Assembly: GCF_014534745.1 (NCBI RefSeq)
Contig: NZ_JACVVP010000034.1
Location: 1 to 64,000 of the forward strand
Length of the DNA: 64,000 nt
Source: Flammeovirga sp. EKP202
Lineage (GTDB): Bacteria; Bacteroidota; Bacteroidia; Cytophagales; Flammeovirgaceae
Direction: 5' to 3'
Shown: one piece after another, positions 25,098 through 33,538 of the stretch
How positions within the stretch are numbered: the stretch's first letter is position 1
How the letters are laid out: each line of letters starts with the position of its first letter
Translations under genes and position numbers: made by a program
The notes under the pieces: model-generated
Database searches by the model: none
What the model was told of the DNA's origin: nothing
The model's input: the letters and a program-made list of their open reading frames with translations, nothing else

Positions 25098-25147
25098 AAC
25101 CTCACTTAATACGACTACATTACTGACAAGTAGTATTAAGTGAGGTT
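25098..25147 (-). terminator. Terminator of the DoxX gene
   Basis: AACCTCACTTAATAC and its complement (25098-25112, 25133-25147) form a long hairpin with a further ACTAC/GTAGT stretch inside; minus-strand T tract follows at 25091-25096. Confidence 0.85.
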
Positions 25148-25192
25148 GAATTATAATTTTATATTAATTGTGTCTTGAAGCTCAGTCGAAAA

Positions 25193-25582
25193 TTATTTCA
25201 AAGCTAATTGTTTTAATTTCTCAAAATGCTCTTTTTCAGTCCATAATACGATTCCACTAAGGATTTCTGTAAGCACTGCTAAGTAAAAAAGACTCCCTCC
25301 ATCTCCATTAATTTCAATACCTAAAATGGTTAAATGCATAAATACAGCTCCACCAATTATCCCGAAAGTAAGAAGTGCTCCGATCCATGATGTTCTAGGA
25401 ATTAAAATCAAGACCGCAGCTATTAATTCTAAAACTCCTATTCCAATTCTTCCAAAGGGCTCCAAACCTACAGTGGTAAAAATGTAAACACTATCGGGGT
25501 GAGCGGTAAATTTAAATCTTAACGTTTGAACTAATATAATGGCTATTGTAATCTTTAAAATAATTATAAGATACTTTTTCAT
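25193..25582 (-). CDS. DoxX family membrane protein
   Basis: 129 residues with four predicted membrane helices, starting at the ATG at 25582 (MKKYLIIILKITIAIILVQT); the TTG at 25606 would add eight residues before the first helix. TLRFKFTAHPDS, PFGRIGIGVLELIAA and the closing TEKEHFEKL resemble DoxX-like proteins. The family is linked to thiol or quinone redox at the inner membrane in some bacteria but is poorly characterised. Monocistronic; a long hairpin terminator follows. Confidence 0.85.
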   Translation of the reverse strand: MKKYLIIILKITIAIILVQTLRFKFTAHPDSVYIFTTVGLEPFGRIGIGVLELIAAVLILIPRTSWIGALLTFGIIGGAVFMHLTILGIEINGDGGSLFYLAVLTEILSGIVLWTEKEHFEKLKQLALK

Positions 25583-25788
25583 AATGTTATTTTGTTTTTG
25601 GTTCAATACAAATATGAAGAGTTTTTGAGAATTAGAGTGTGATGTAGTTCACAGAGTCTGTAAAATGATGTAAAATATTCATTATGCTCTCTTTCAGTTG
25701 TATACAGCAGTGTTTATGTATCTTAATAAATACATCTTGAGTAAAAAAAGTTTCGTTAAAAAAACTACATCTTAACTCTTTATTTGAT

Positions 25789-25953
25789 ATGATATTGAAA
25801 ACTGTACGACCCTATTTCCGAAAATTCTTCTTTTGGTTTAAGTTAACAGTGACACTAACTTCTAGTTCAATCATTGCTACCGCTGAAGAAGCAGATCATG
25901 AATTTTTCATTCTTTCACTAGTAGAGGATGTTGCAGTAATGATTATTGATTAA
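25789..25953 (+). CDS. Putative 54-residue peptide with leader-like N-terminus
   Basis: ATG at 25789, stop at 25951-25953. The product begins MILKTVRPYFRKFFFWFKLT, a basic then hydrophobic stretch running to SSSIIATAEEAD, which looks like a signal peptide with cleavage after ATA, leaving a 23-residue acidic peptide. No family is recognised and no promoter box is obvious, but similar short exported peptides exist. Its stop overlaps the A tract of the opposite-strand terminator. Confidence 0.35.
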   Translation: MILKTVRPYFRKFFFWFKLTVTLTSSSIIATAEEADHEFFILSLVEDVAVMIID

Positions 25954-25980
25954 AAAAAGACACCCCTTTCAGAGTGCCTT
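25952..25980 (-). terminator. Terminator of the lipoprotein-propeller unit
   Basis: On the minus strand AAGGCAC pairs with GTGTCTT (one G-U), followed by TTTTT, 23 bases after the stop at 26003. Confidence 0.7.
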
Positions 25981-26002
25981 CTTGTAACTACTGATATTAA
26001 TA

Positions 26003-28819
26003 TTATTGGACTATAAATTTCAAACTTCTTGCTTGATTGTTGTAAGAGAGTTTTAAAATATAAGTGCCATGACCAAGTGAAGGATGCTGAACAGGATAGT
26101 TGTAATTACCCAATTCTAGTTTTTCTATTGATTTATTGTAAACTATTTGTCCTTTCACATTGATAATCTCTATATCGAGCGAAGTATTGATTTCATTATT
26201 GATTTTTAATGTCACTTTCTCACCTGAGGTCATAGGTGATTTTAGTATGGAAACATCAATCATAGACGGGATATCAATAATAGAAGTCACAGTGTCAGCA
26301 TTACCATCTCCACTGTTATTATCACCATCTCCATCACCGCCACCGTTGCCATCTCCATCGCCGCTTCCATTACCGTCACCATCTCCATTTGATAAATCAT
26401 GAGTCCATGCACCTCTACCATGTGTTCCAGCAATCACTTGATCATCATAAATTTTAAGATCCCACACCGAAACTGCAGGGAAATTACCCGCCAAACGATT
26501 CCAGCTTCCACCTCCATCGGTAGTTTCAAATAGACCAATTTCAGTAGCAGCCCATAGTTTATTAGCATCCCCAGGGAATTCTAACACATCAAAAACAGCA
26601 ACATCAGGGAATCCTGTATCACTTGTTCTAGTGTTTGAAGCTACCTCAAAACCTGTAATGTCGGTCCAAGTTTCACCAAAATCTGTTGTTTTGATAATTT
26701 TGGTCGATGCTAAATAAGAGAACGTGACATAAGCCGTTGCAGAGTCGTTAGGACTTGTCGCTAAACCTGAAATATAGCCAGGGTTTTGATTGATGAAATC
26801 GAAATTTGAAGTAGCGTTAAAAGACCTGCCTCCATCTTTGGACACGTAAATACGGTTGTCGTCATTCATTGCACCGCCTGCCCAGATTACAATAGGTGAT
26901 TTTTCAGAGACTTCAACGTCTAAGAAACTAGTTACATTCCAGTTTTCAGTTATATTAACTCCTGTCCAACTTTGGCCAAAGTCAGGAGATTTCCAAATAC
27001 CATTAAAGCCAACCGTATAAAGTGTGTCAGGAGCATTAGGGTGATTACCAAGCATAGTAATAAATGGAGCGTTTTCGTCACCTGTATCTGAAAGTCCTCT
27101 AGAGGCAACATCAATGTTTGTAAAAGTTGTTCCACCATCTACTGATACCTCGAAATTATTATTGTAATAAGAACCAATCAGAATATCAGGATCTTTTTTA
27201 TACACTAAACTCGCAAATCCATCCCCACCGATCACAGCATGATATGCTGTAGAGGCTGTAGAAGCTTCATTTTTTGGAGATACCCAAGAACCGTTATCCT
27301 GCGTTCCGAAAAAATATCTATTTTCATTAGGGAATTTATCAATGGCATAAATTTGAGTAGTATTGACACCGTTGCCAATTTTTGTCCATGACCCCTCTCC
27401 TTCACCAGGGGAAGATACATCTTGAGTATGATAGATTCCCCCATCGTTAGTGACTATAATGGAAAAAGTTTCAGCGTTTTCATCAATAGAACCTAAAGTG
27501 AGAAAATGCTGGTCAGGGTGGAAGGTGTTAGCATCGTTAGGACCATCACCATTGTATTGTCCATAGGCATCTGTTAATTCGATAAAAGCACCATTATTTT
27601 GGTCATTAACAGTTACTTTGCATAAATCTACTCCTCCAATGTAAACCACATTTTCATCAAACGGATGTGCTAAAACGGTATGATCATACCAACCTTGTCC
27701 TCCTAAAAAATTGTAACTTTGATTGTCTAAAGTGACAAAATTCCATGTGTCTCCCTTGTCTCTAGAAATGTACAAATTGCCATCTTGACTACTATCTCCT
27801 TGTCCGGCAATAGAAGCAAAAATTACATTCGGGTCTTTTGGAGAGACTGCCAACTCCACTCTTCCGTCTTGAATAACATCAGTTGCCGATAATGTGGTCC
27901 AATTGTCTCCGCCATCTGTTGACTTAATAAATTCAGTCTGATTGACAGTAGCATACATTGTATCAAAATTACCTGGTTCAAATACAAGTGACTCCACAAA
28001 ATAGCTGGCATTGTAAACCAAACTCCAATTGTCACCCCCATCTGTAGTTTTATAGATACCATAAAAACTGCTACTTATATTGTCTCTTGTTGATGCAGCA
28101 ATTAATACTGTATTGGCATCATTAGGGTCAACGATGAGTTTGTATATTGTTTCATATTGCAGTTTACCTTCTAAAGCGGGTAAAAATGCCCAAGTTGCTC
28201 CTCCGTCAGTAGATTTTAATACACCATTTCCTACAATTGATCCAAAACCCGAAAAACCTTCACCAGTACCTGCGTACCATATTTGTGCATTTGAAGGGGC
28301 TACAGCCATGCATGAAATAGCAATACTTGAGGACGTAACACCTGATATATCAGTCCATGAAGCGCCTTTGTCAGTCGTTTTCCAAATACCACCACCAACA
28401 GCACCCAAAAGAATAGTATTGCCAGAGGCGTCATTAGGATCTACGACTGCTGCACGGGTTCTTCCTGGGGAGTTAGAAGGTCCTCTTTCTATCCAAGTAT
28501 AAGAGGTTGTATTGTTTTTACGGAGGTTACTTTTTTGGATCGCTTTTTTTAATTCCTTTACCTTATAACCTGAAGTGTAGTTTTCTCCAGACGTTCTATA
28601 CTTCATTTTATTGAGTATTTCCAGGTATTTCTTGGGTTGATTTGACTTTTTATACCCGTTCTTTCTCTTCCATTTTTTTAAAGCGTGTTCATAAGCAATG
28701 ACATCTTCCGAAGTATGTGTTTTGGGTAAAACAGGCTTTTGGGAAGTATTGAAAGAGAAATAAATGATAGGGCAGAACAATGCCATTAGAAAAGTAGCAA
28801 AGAGTAGCTTTTTAGTCAT
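26003..28819 (-). CDS. T9SS-exported Asp-box (BNR) beta-propeller protein
   Basis: 938 residues from the ATG at 28819 (signal peptide MTKKLLFATFLMALFCP); the frame opens at 28948 but would overlap the upstream lipoprotein gene and bury the leader. Residues ~100-820 hold many Asp-box repeats, e.g. STDGGATW, TTDGGDNW, SRDKGDTW, SPDFGQSW, SKDGGRSF, TTDFGETW and TTDGGGSW, as in sortilin/VPS10 and xyloglucanase-type propellers. A Gly/Asp/Asn linker (about 825-855) precedes a T9SS type A sorting domain ending in LKFIVQ. Such proteins bind or cleave glycans or peptides at the cell surface; the activity here is unknown. It is cotranscribed with the lipoprotein 19 bases upstream. Confidence 0.92.
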   Translation of the reverse strand: MTKKLLFATFLMALFCPIIYFSFNTSQKPVLPKTHTSEDVIAYEHALKKWKRKNGYKKSNQPKKYLEILNKMKYRTSGENYTSGYKVKELKKAIQKSNLRKNNTTSYTWIERGPSNSPGRTRAAVVDPNDASGNTILLGAVGGGIWKTTDKGASWTDISGVTSSSIAISCMAVAPSNAQIWYAGTGEGFSGFGSIVGNGVLKSTDGGATWAFLPALEGKLQYETIYKLIVDPNDANTVLIAASTRDNISSSFYGIYKTTDGGDNWSLVYNASYFVESLVFEPGNFDTMYATVNQTEFIKSTDGGDNWTTLSATDVIQDGRVELAVSPKDPNVIFASIAGQGDSSQDGNLYISRDKGDTWNFVTLDNQSYNFLGGQGWYDHTVLAHPFDENVVYIGGVDLCKVTVNDQNNGAFIELTDAYGQYNGDGPNDANTFHPDQHFLTLGSIDENAETFSIIVTNDGGIYHTQDVSSPGEGEGSWTKIGNGVNTTQIYAIDKFPNENRYFFGTQDNGSWVSPKNEASTASTAYHAVIGGDGFASLVYKKDPDILIGSYYNNNFEVSVDGGTTFTNIDVASRGLSDTGDENAPFITMLGNHPNAPDTLYTVGFNGIWKSPDFGQSWTGVNITENWNVTSFLDVEVSEKSPIVIWAGGAMNDDNRIYVSKDGGRSFNATSNFDFINQNPGYISGLATSPNDSATAYVTFSYLASTKIIKTTDFGETWTDITGFEVASNTRTSDTGFPDVAVFDVLEFPGDANKLWAATEIGLFETTDGGGSWNRLAGNFPAVSVWDLKIYDDQVIAGTHGRGAWTHDLSNGDGDGNGSGDGDGNGGGDGDGDNNSGDGNADTVTSIIDIPSMIDVSILKSPMTSGEKVTLKINNEINTSLDIEIINVKGQIVYNKSIEKLELGNYNYPVQHPSLGHGTYILKLSYNNQARSLKFIVQ
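26298..26395 (-). repeat. Simple Gly/Asp/Asn linker repeat
   Basis: A low-complexity run of six-base units (minus strand GGTGAT/GGAGAT/GGAAAT variants) encodes the linker between propeller and sorting domain. It plays the same spacer role as the acidic repeats at 1-810, but is shorter and irregular. Confidence 0.75.
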
Positions 28820-28838
28820 AATGTTTTGTTTTTGATGA

Positions 28839-29240
28839 TTATAATTTTGTCGACTGACCAGTAGTGACGTCAATGGAATAAAGGAGAACATTTGATTCAC
28901 CTTTTTTAGCAATACCCATTTTTTGTGAAGTTTTGATGTGCTTTTCATCTAACCAAGAGACTTTGCCATCAATCAGCACTTTTAAGGGGTAAATAATATT
29001 TTCTTTAGGGTCCAATACCACAAAACTTAATTTCTGCTTAATAGTATTATCCGATTTTGAGAAGCATAAATAATAAGTATTTTTTTCATTCGGAATGACC
29101 TCAATATTTTCACTTTTTAGAACACTTTGTGCTTTTGATATCATTTTTTTATTGATTTCGGACGAGTCTGTTTTTGGAGACTGACAGCCCATTGATAAGA
29201 GCATTAAAAAAGATAAAAAAATAGATGTTGTTAACTGCAT
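28839..29240 (-). CDS. Small lipoprotein of unknown function
   Basis: 133 residues with a lipoprotein signal peptide (MQLTTSIFLSFLMLLSMGC; lipobox LSMGC, Cys19). The mature part is beta-rich, with FVVLDPKENIIYPLKVLIDGKV, and shows no known domain. Its stop is 19 bases from the propeller gene start, so the two form an operon and may act together on the cell surface. A 20-base sequence upstream (29307-29326) recurs upstream of the AsmA-like gene. Confidence 0.8.
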   Translation of the reverse strand: MQLTTSIFLSFLMLLSMGCQSPKTDSSEINKKMISKAQSVLKSENIEVIPNEKNTYYLCFSKSDNTIKQKLSFVVLDPKENIIYPLKVLIDGKVSWLDEKHIKTSQKMGIAKKGESNVLLYSIDVTTGQSTKL

Positions 29241-29306
29241 AATAGTAAAGAAAATCTTCTTGATGATTAAACTAAGCTTAAAGATAAGTGATGTCTAATA
29301 ATAGCA

Positions 29307-29326
29307 TAAGTACTAAGCTAAAAATA
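29307..29326 (-). repeat. 20-base element shared with 43078-43097
   Basis: Identical to the element upstream of the AsmA-like gene, here 67 bases before the lipoprotein ATG at 29240. It reads TATTTTTAGCTTAGTACTTA on the minus strand. Confidence 0.5.
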
Positions 29327-29388
29327 GATCATATTTAGTGTTTTTTGAAGGAAGTAATCGCAAAACAATAAATTGAATTAGTATTAAA

Positions 29389-29396
29389 TAATTTTG
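29389..29396 (+). promoter_or_regulatory. Possible -7 box of pgk
   Basis: TAATTTTG matches TAnnTTTG. The leader would be about 330 bases, long for a glycolytic gene, so this is tentative. Confidence 0.25.
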
Positions 29397-29735
29397 TCTT
29401 GGTACTTCATAATCATTATAAAGTTAAAGATTTGTCAAATCTAACCATCAATAATAGGGGTACTTAGCTTTTATTCAATTTTATGTGAGCATGAAAATAG
29501 TTGTCATTTTTCATAGTACGCTCATTAAAAGTAGAGTGCACCTCGCTGAGTATCTAAATAGTAGGTTAAATATGATAATAAATATTCATATTAAAAATGA
29601 AATAACGTGCATTTTACGCTTTACTGAAATAATTTTTTCCTCTGATTTTAGTCATTTTTTTAGAAGAATTATAGGTCTATGTTGCGGGTGCAATTTTTAA
29701 AATTCACAAAATTCTTAAAAACGTAGTTTATTAAT

Positions 29736-30923
29736 ATGAAAACTATCGATTCTTATAATTTCGCAGGTAAGAAAGCGGTTGTACGTGTAGATTTGAACGT
29801 ACCTTTAAACCCAGATTTTTCAGTTCGTGACTTTACTCGTATCAATGCAGTAATTGCTACAGTTAAGAAAATCGTTGCTGACGGTGGTTCTGCTATCTTG
29901 ATGTCTCACATGGGTCGTCCAAAAGATGGTTTTGAGGATAAGTTCTCATTAAAGCACGTAGTTGCTCCATTATCTGAAAAATTAGGTCTTGAAGTTAAAT
30001 TCGGTGGTGATCCAATCGGTGCTGAAGCAGACGAGATGGCTGCTAACTTACAGCCAGGTGAAGTAATGTTATTGGATAACTTACGTTTCTACAAAGAAGA
30101 GAAAAAAGGTGACGAAGAGTTTGCTAAGAAATTAGCTTCTCGTGGTGATGTTTGGGTAATGGACGCATTCGGTACTGCTCACAGAGCTCACGCTTCTACT
30201 GCAGTTATCGCTAAGTTCGTAGACGAAAAAGTTTCTGGTTATGTAATGGGTCGTGAAGTTGAAAACGCGAAGAAAATTACAGAAAACCCTCAACGTCCTT
30301 TCACTGCTATCATGGGTGGTGCTAAGGTTTCTGATAAAATCTTATTAATCGAGCGTATCATGGAAGTAGCTGATAACATCATCATCGGTGGTGGTATGGC
30401 TTATACTTTCTTCAAAGCACAAGGTGGTACAATCGGTAACTCATTATGTGAAGAAGATAAATTAGATTTAGCTTTAGAATTAATCGAAAAAGCAAAAGCA
30501 AAAGGAGTAAACTTGGTATTACCAGTAGATTCAGTTTGTGGTGATAAATTCGGTGAAGATGCAGCTGTTGCTTCTTACGATTCTAACGCTATCGCTGACG
30601 GTTACATGGGTCTTGATATCGGACCTAAAGCAGCTGAAGAATTCTCTAAAATTATCAAAGAATCAAAATCTATCCTTTGGAACGGACCAATGGGTGTTTC
30701 TGAGTGGGAAAACTTTGCTAACGGTACTACTACTGTTGCAACTGCAGTGGCTGAAGCTACTGAAGCTGGTGCATTCTCATTAATCGGTGGTGGTGACTCT
30801 GCTGCTGCTGTAAACACTTTAGGTTTTGGTGACAGAGTATCATACATCTCTACAGGTGGTGGTGCAATGTTGGAATTAATGGAAGGTAAAGTTCTTCCAG
30901 GTATTGCAGCATTAGAAGACTAG
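29736..30923 (+). CDS. pgk: Phosphoglycerate kinase
   Basis: 395 residues, the usual length. It shows [10 protein letters not shown] at the N-terminus, [45 protein letters not shown] and the C-terminal nucleotide site [18 protein letters not shown]. It transfers phosphate from 1,3-bisphosphoglycerate to ADP in glycolysis. Codon use is strongly biased and GC is higher than in its neighbours, as expected for a highly expressed gene. Monocistronic, with a strong terminator shared with the opposing GNAT gene. Confidence 0.98.
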   Translation: MKTIDSYNFAGKKAVVRVDLNVPLNPDFSVRDFTRINAVIATVKKIVADGGSAILMSHMGRPKDGFEDKFSLKHVVAPLSEKLGLEVKFGGDPIGAEADEMAANLQPGEVMLLDNLRFYKEEKKGDEEFAKKLASRGDVWVMDAFGTAHRAHASTAVIAKFVDEKVSGYVMGREVENAKKITENPQRPFTAIMGGAKVSDKILLIERIMEVADNIIIGGGMAYTFFKAQGGTIGNSLCEEDKLDLALELIEKAKAKGVNLVLPVDSVCGDKFGEDAAVASYDSNAIADGYMGLDIGPKAAEEFSKIIKESKSILWNGPMGVSEWENFANGTTTVATAVAEATEAGAFSLIGGGDSAAAVNTLGFGDRVSYISTGGGAMLELMEGKVLPGIAALED

Positions 30924-30966
30924 TATATCACAACCAAGTATATTTCCTTAGATATTATATCTAAGA

Positions 30967-31004
30967 CAAGCGATACCTTTTCAATAGGGTATCGCTTTGT
31001 TTTT
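30967..31004 (+). terminator. Terminator of pgk
   Basis: CAAGCGATACC (30967-30977) pairs with GGTATCGCTTTG (30988-30999), followed by TTTTT. Its T run reaches the stop codon of the opposing gene (31003). Confidence 0.9.
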
Positions 31005-31518
31005 ATAAAGTAATTTTTACTGCTGATAGTACTGCTACTTCAAGACGTTGGCTATGATGCACTCTGCATCCATTTTTGAGATAAAATTCTAAAGGAGATA
31101 AGTATTTTTCTCCATTATTTTTAAAATAGCGATTGTGATCAATAACCCATCCATTGAGTGAACCGAATTGTTTTTTACCCAACTTCAATAATGTACTTCC
31201 TATCTTTTTTCCCTTATGTTTTTCATCTATAATAGTAGCAAACCAACGCTCTTCTTCTCGTTCAAATTTGAGAAACCAACCAACAATCAAGTTTCCATAA
31301 GTTTTTACTAAGATAAATTCCTTATTCAAAACACCATTTAAATAGCGATCAAAAGCGTCAATTGACTTATAAGATAGTTGCATTGGGTACTCATTATTCC
31401 AAATCGCCATTAATCTACTTTTCTCTAAAGGGTTGAGTTCACTCGTAATTTCATATTGATACTCATCGGATTGTAATAAAAGGTCCATAACTTTGGTTGT
31501 TTTATTATTTGCGTTCAT
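31003..31518 (-). CDS. GNAT family N-acetyltransferase
   Basis: 171 residues. The fold is indicated by ITSELNPLEKSRLMAIWNNE at the start, FILVKTYGNLIVGWFLKF (beta strands), and the acetyl-CoA loop TIIDEKHKGKKIGSTLLKLG, a variant of the Q/R-x-x-G-x-G/A motif with Lys-Gly-Lys-Lys-Ile-Gly. The closing LEFYLKNGCRVHHSQRLE fits the final helix and strand. The substrate cannot be inferred. Its stop overlaps the pgk terminator. Confidence 0.85.
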   Translation of the reverse strand: MNANNKTTKVMDLLLQSDEYQYEITSELNPLEKSRLMAIWNNEYPMQLSYKSIDAFDRYLNGVLNKEFILVKTYGNLIVGWFLKFEREEERWFATIIDEKHKGKKIGSTLLKLGKKQFGSLNGWVIDHNRYFKNNGEKYLSPLEFYLKNGCRVHHSQRLEVAVLSAVKITL

Positions 31519-31717
31519 TCATTGAAGGTAAAACTAATTAATTAATAAGGAAATCAGGTTATGACAATTGAATAAATATGTTTGACATTAAACTTATGTT
31601 AAATAAATCTATCTTTTGAAACAGGATGAAATAAAGTACGTCTTATAAATATTCAGGCAAATTAGAATGACGTTGATTTTGTTTGAGTTGCAATACCTAA
31701 TTAAAAGTGAAAAATAA

Positions 31718-32287
31718 ATGAAGACGATTTGTAAACCGTATCAAAATCCCATTACACCAAAAAAATGGATGACTGCACTTACAGGAGTGTCTTATTTATT
31801 AATAAGTACGATCCTTTATTTTCGTCCATTTTCAGATGTCTATGCCATGACGATGTCATTTGGTATTATACTTTTACCATCTGCGTTTCTTGATATTTAT
31901 TTTTCATCAGATAATAAGGCTCAAATTTTTAGTTGGGGCTTTTTATTATTGAATGCTGTTGCAGACCTTATGATGAGTATCGTTTTTATTGCACATTCTT
32001 ACTTGGATCATTCCATTTTACTTTATTTTGGAAGCTTCTGGATATTAGGAAAAGGGATGGTTACTTTAAACTTCTCCTCACTCATTAAAAAAGAAAGAAT
32101 TATAAAATACTTTTATGTAGTAACGAGTTTAACGACTATAGTTTTATCCATGCTGTTGGTAATCAATGTCCTGTTTTCTGAGATTCAGATTGATAAAATA
32201 TTGACATTGGCCATGTTGCTTTGCGCGATAAACAAATTCATATCCGTATTTTTCATCAACAAGGAACATTATAAAATTTATTCTTAA
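31718..32287 (+). CDS. HdeD-like multi-pass membrane protein
   Basis: 189 residues with about six membrane segments; WMTALTGVSYLLISTILYFRPF and the following ISFGIILLPSA-type helices resemble the DUF308/HdeD family, associated with acid tolerance in enterics but of unknown role in Bacteroidota. The first 17 residues are cytosolic and basic. It is alone in its unit with a terminator after it. The assignment rests on helix pattern rather than motifs. Confidence 0.65.
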   Translation: MKTICKPYQNPITPKKWMTALTGVSYLLISTILYFRPFSDVYAMTMSFGIILLPSAFLDIYFSSDNKAQIFSWGFLLLNAVADLMMSIVFIAHSYLDHSILLYFGSFWILGKGMVTLNFSSLIKKERIIKYFYVVTSLTTIVLSMLLVINVLFSEIQIDKILTLAMLLCAINKFISVFFINKEHYKIYS

Positions 32288-32324
32288 AGACCTTATGACA
32301 ACTTCCTTGGTAACTATAAAAATA

Positions 32325-32362
32325 AAAAGAGCTTAGATTAAAAAAATAACCTAAGCTCTTTT
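32325..32362. terminator. Terminator of the HdeD-like gene, also serving the opposing small gene
   Basis: AAAAGAGCTTAG (32325-32336) pairs with CTAAGCTCTTTT (32351-32362). T-rich in both directions, between convergent transcripts. Confidence 0.85.
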
Positions 32363-32411
32363 ATTTATACAGAAGTAGTATAATCAGAGATAAACTCTTT
32401 ATGATCACCTA

Positions 32412-32549
32412 CTATTTACTGATTACCTTCTGAGTAATTGATGCCAATAATTCTCTGTTTACATCTTTATTGAAGTGCTCTAAGTTTCTGATAGCATCAT
32501 CAAACTTAGTAGCGTAGGTTTTTTCAAAATTGTACTTAATTTTTTTCAT
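32412..32549 (-). CDS. Putative 45-residue cytosolic protein
   Basis: ATG at 32549, stop TAG at 32412-32414. The product (MKKIKYNFEKTYATKFDDA at its start) is helical, charged and well balanced in composition, unlike chance ORFs in this AT-rich DNA. An inverted repeat, CTACGTT/AACGTAG, lies 31 bases upstream and a terminator follows at 32325-32362. The bases just before the ATG (AAAAAGAA) fit Bacteroidota initiation. No family is recognised. Confidence 0.5.
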   Translation of the reverse strand: MKKIKYNFEKTYATKFDDAIRNLEHFNKDVNRELLASITQKVISK

Positions 32550-32579
32550 TTCTTTTTAAGTTATCAGCACATATATAAA

Positions 32580-32601
32580 CTACGTTCATAAATTAACGTA
32601 G
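32580..32601. promoter_or_regulatory. Inverted repeat upstream of the 45-residue gene
   Basis: CTACGTT (32580-32586) and AACGTAG (32595-32601) are perfect complements with an eight-base AT spacer, an operator-like arrangement. Confidence 0.4.
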
Positions 32602-32860
32602 AATTAGGTATTGTGGACAACGATTTATAGTGAATAAATATTAAAATTGTGAAATTTTACATATCGTTAAAGTGTAATCAATATTTATATAATATTGTAA
32701 CGAAAAAAGAAAAAACAGGATTGAATAAGGGTAAAAGTCGAAGAATATCCATATTAAATTCAATAATTTTATTTTTATTGGATAAAAGTTATTTACTTGA
32801 AATCAACATAATGATAAGTTTCCTTATAAGGAAAACTCTTCCTGCTAATATTTAATCGTA

Positions 32861-33472
32861 ATGACACCAAAAATACTAATACTTGATGATCATATGCTTT
32901 TTTGTCAAGGGATAGAAAGGATACTCTTAGAGCAATTCAATTCTGAAATTAACATCATCAACAACCCTGAAGATGTTGCACTCGACGAGGTTTTGAATTT
33001 TGATATTGTATTGGTAGATATGGACATGCCTAGCCAAAAAGGGTATGAATTTGTAAGTAGTGTAAAAGCCACCGGAAATACTACCACAAAGTTTTTAATC
33101 GTATCTATGCATAATAAACCTTCCTTGGTAAAAAAGTCAATAGAATCAGGCGTTAATGGGTATATCTTAAAAGATGATCCTTTGGAGGTATTCACATTGG
33201 CTATTACTGAAATATTAGAAGGCAAAGAGTATTATTCAGAAAGAGTTAGGGAATCGATGAAATACCTTACTCTTGAAACTATAGTATTATCACCAAGAGA
33301 AGAGCAAATCATTAAGTATATTGCTAAAGGTTTAAACGCAAATGATATTGCAGAAATGCTATATATTAGTGTTGAAACTGTAAAGACTCATAACAGAAAT
33401 ATTAAATCCAAACTTAAAATTGAGAATAGAGCTCAGTTAATCAAGTATGCTTATAAAAATCTCTTGACTTAG
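32861..33472 (+). CDS. NarL/FixJ-type response regulator
   Basis: 203 residues: a receiver domain (1-120) with LDDH at the N-terminus, phosphoacceptor Asp53 in VLVDMDMPS, and Lys near 108 in YILKDD; then a LuxR-type helix-turn-helix (about 138-200) with LSPREEQIIKYIAKGLNANDIAEML-type order and SVETVKTHNRNIKSKL. It is followed after 66 bases by a HisKA_3-type kinase, the usual partner class, so the two probably form a signalling pair. Target genes are unknown; the neighbours give no clear hint. Confidence 0.93.
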   Translation: MTPKILILDDHMLFCQGIERILLEQFNSEINIINNPEDVALDEVLNFDIVLVDMDMPSQKGYEFVSSVKATGNTTTKFLIVSMHNKPSLVKKSIESGVNGYILKDDPLEVFTLAITEILEGKEYYSERVRESMKYLTLETIVLSPREEQIIKYIAKGLNANDIAEMLYISVETVKTHNRNIKSKLKIENRAQLIKYAYKNLLT

Positions 33473-33538
33473 GGAAAGAGATAGACAAGTTGATGATTAC
33501 GCTCTAGATGCTTTTTTAAATTGCTCATTTTTGATTGA

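Larger units (their letters stand above)
25607..26002. other. Spacer with a putative small ORF
   Basis: The 396 bases between DoxX and the propeller protein hold a 54-residue plus-strand ORF (25789-25953) and the minus-strand terminator at 25952-25980. The rest is AT-rich without signal. Confidence 0.5.
29241..29735. other. Spacer upstream of pgk
   Basis: The 495 bases hold the shared 20-base element (29307-29326), a TAATTTTG -7-type box (29389-29396) and a tight palindrome, AGATTTG-T-CAAATCT (29428-29442), that could be an operator for pgk. A 71-residue frame at 29485-29700 has no sensible composition and is not called. Confidence 0.5.
32288..32860. other. Spacer with a small minus-strand gene
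   Basis: 573 bases containing a terminator, the 45-residue ORF at 32412-32549, an inverted repeat at 32580-32601 and AT-rich sequence up to the response regulator. A plus-strand 68-residue frame (32649-32855) is composed of A/T-rich codons without similarity and is not called. Confidence 0.5.

Noticed and set aside
29485-29700. 71-residue plus-strand frame before pgk
   Set aside because: Composition is Ile/Phe/Ser-rich as expected of random AT-rich DNA, there is no recognisable motif, and it overlaps the likely pgk leader.
32649-32855. 68-residue plus-strand frame before the response regulator
   Set aside because: Low-complexity Ile/Asn/Lys composition with no start context or similarity; it ends six bases before a real gene and is probably leader sequence.
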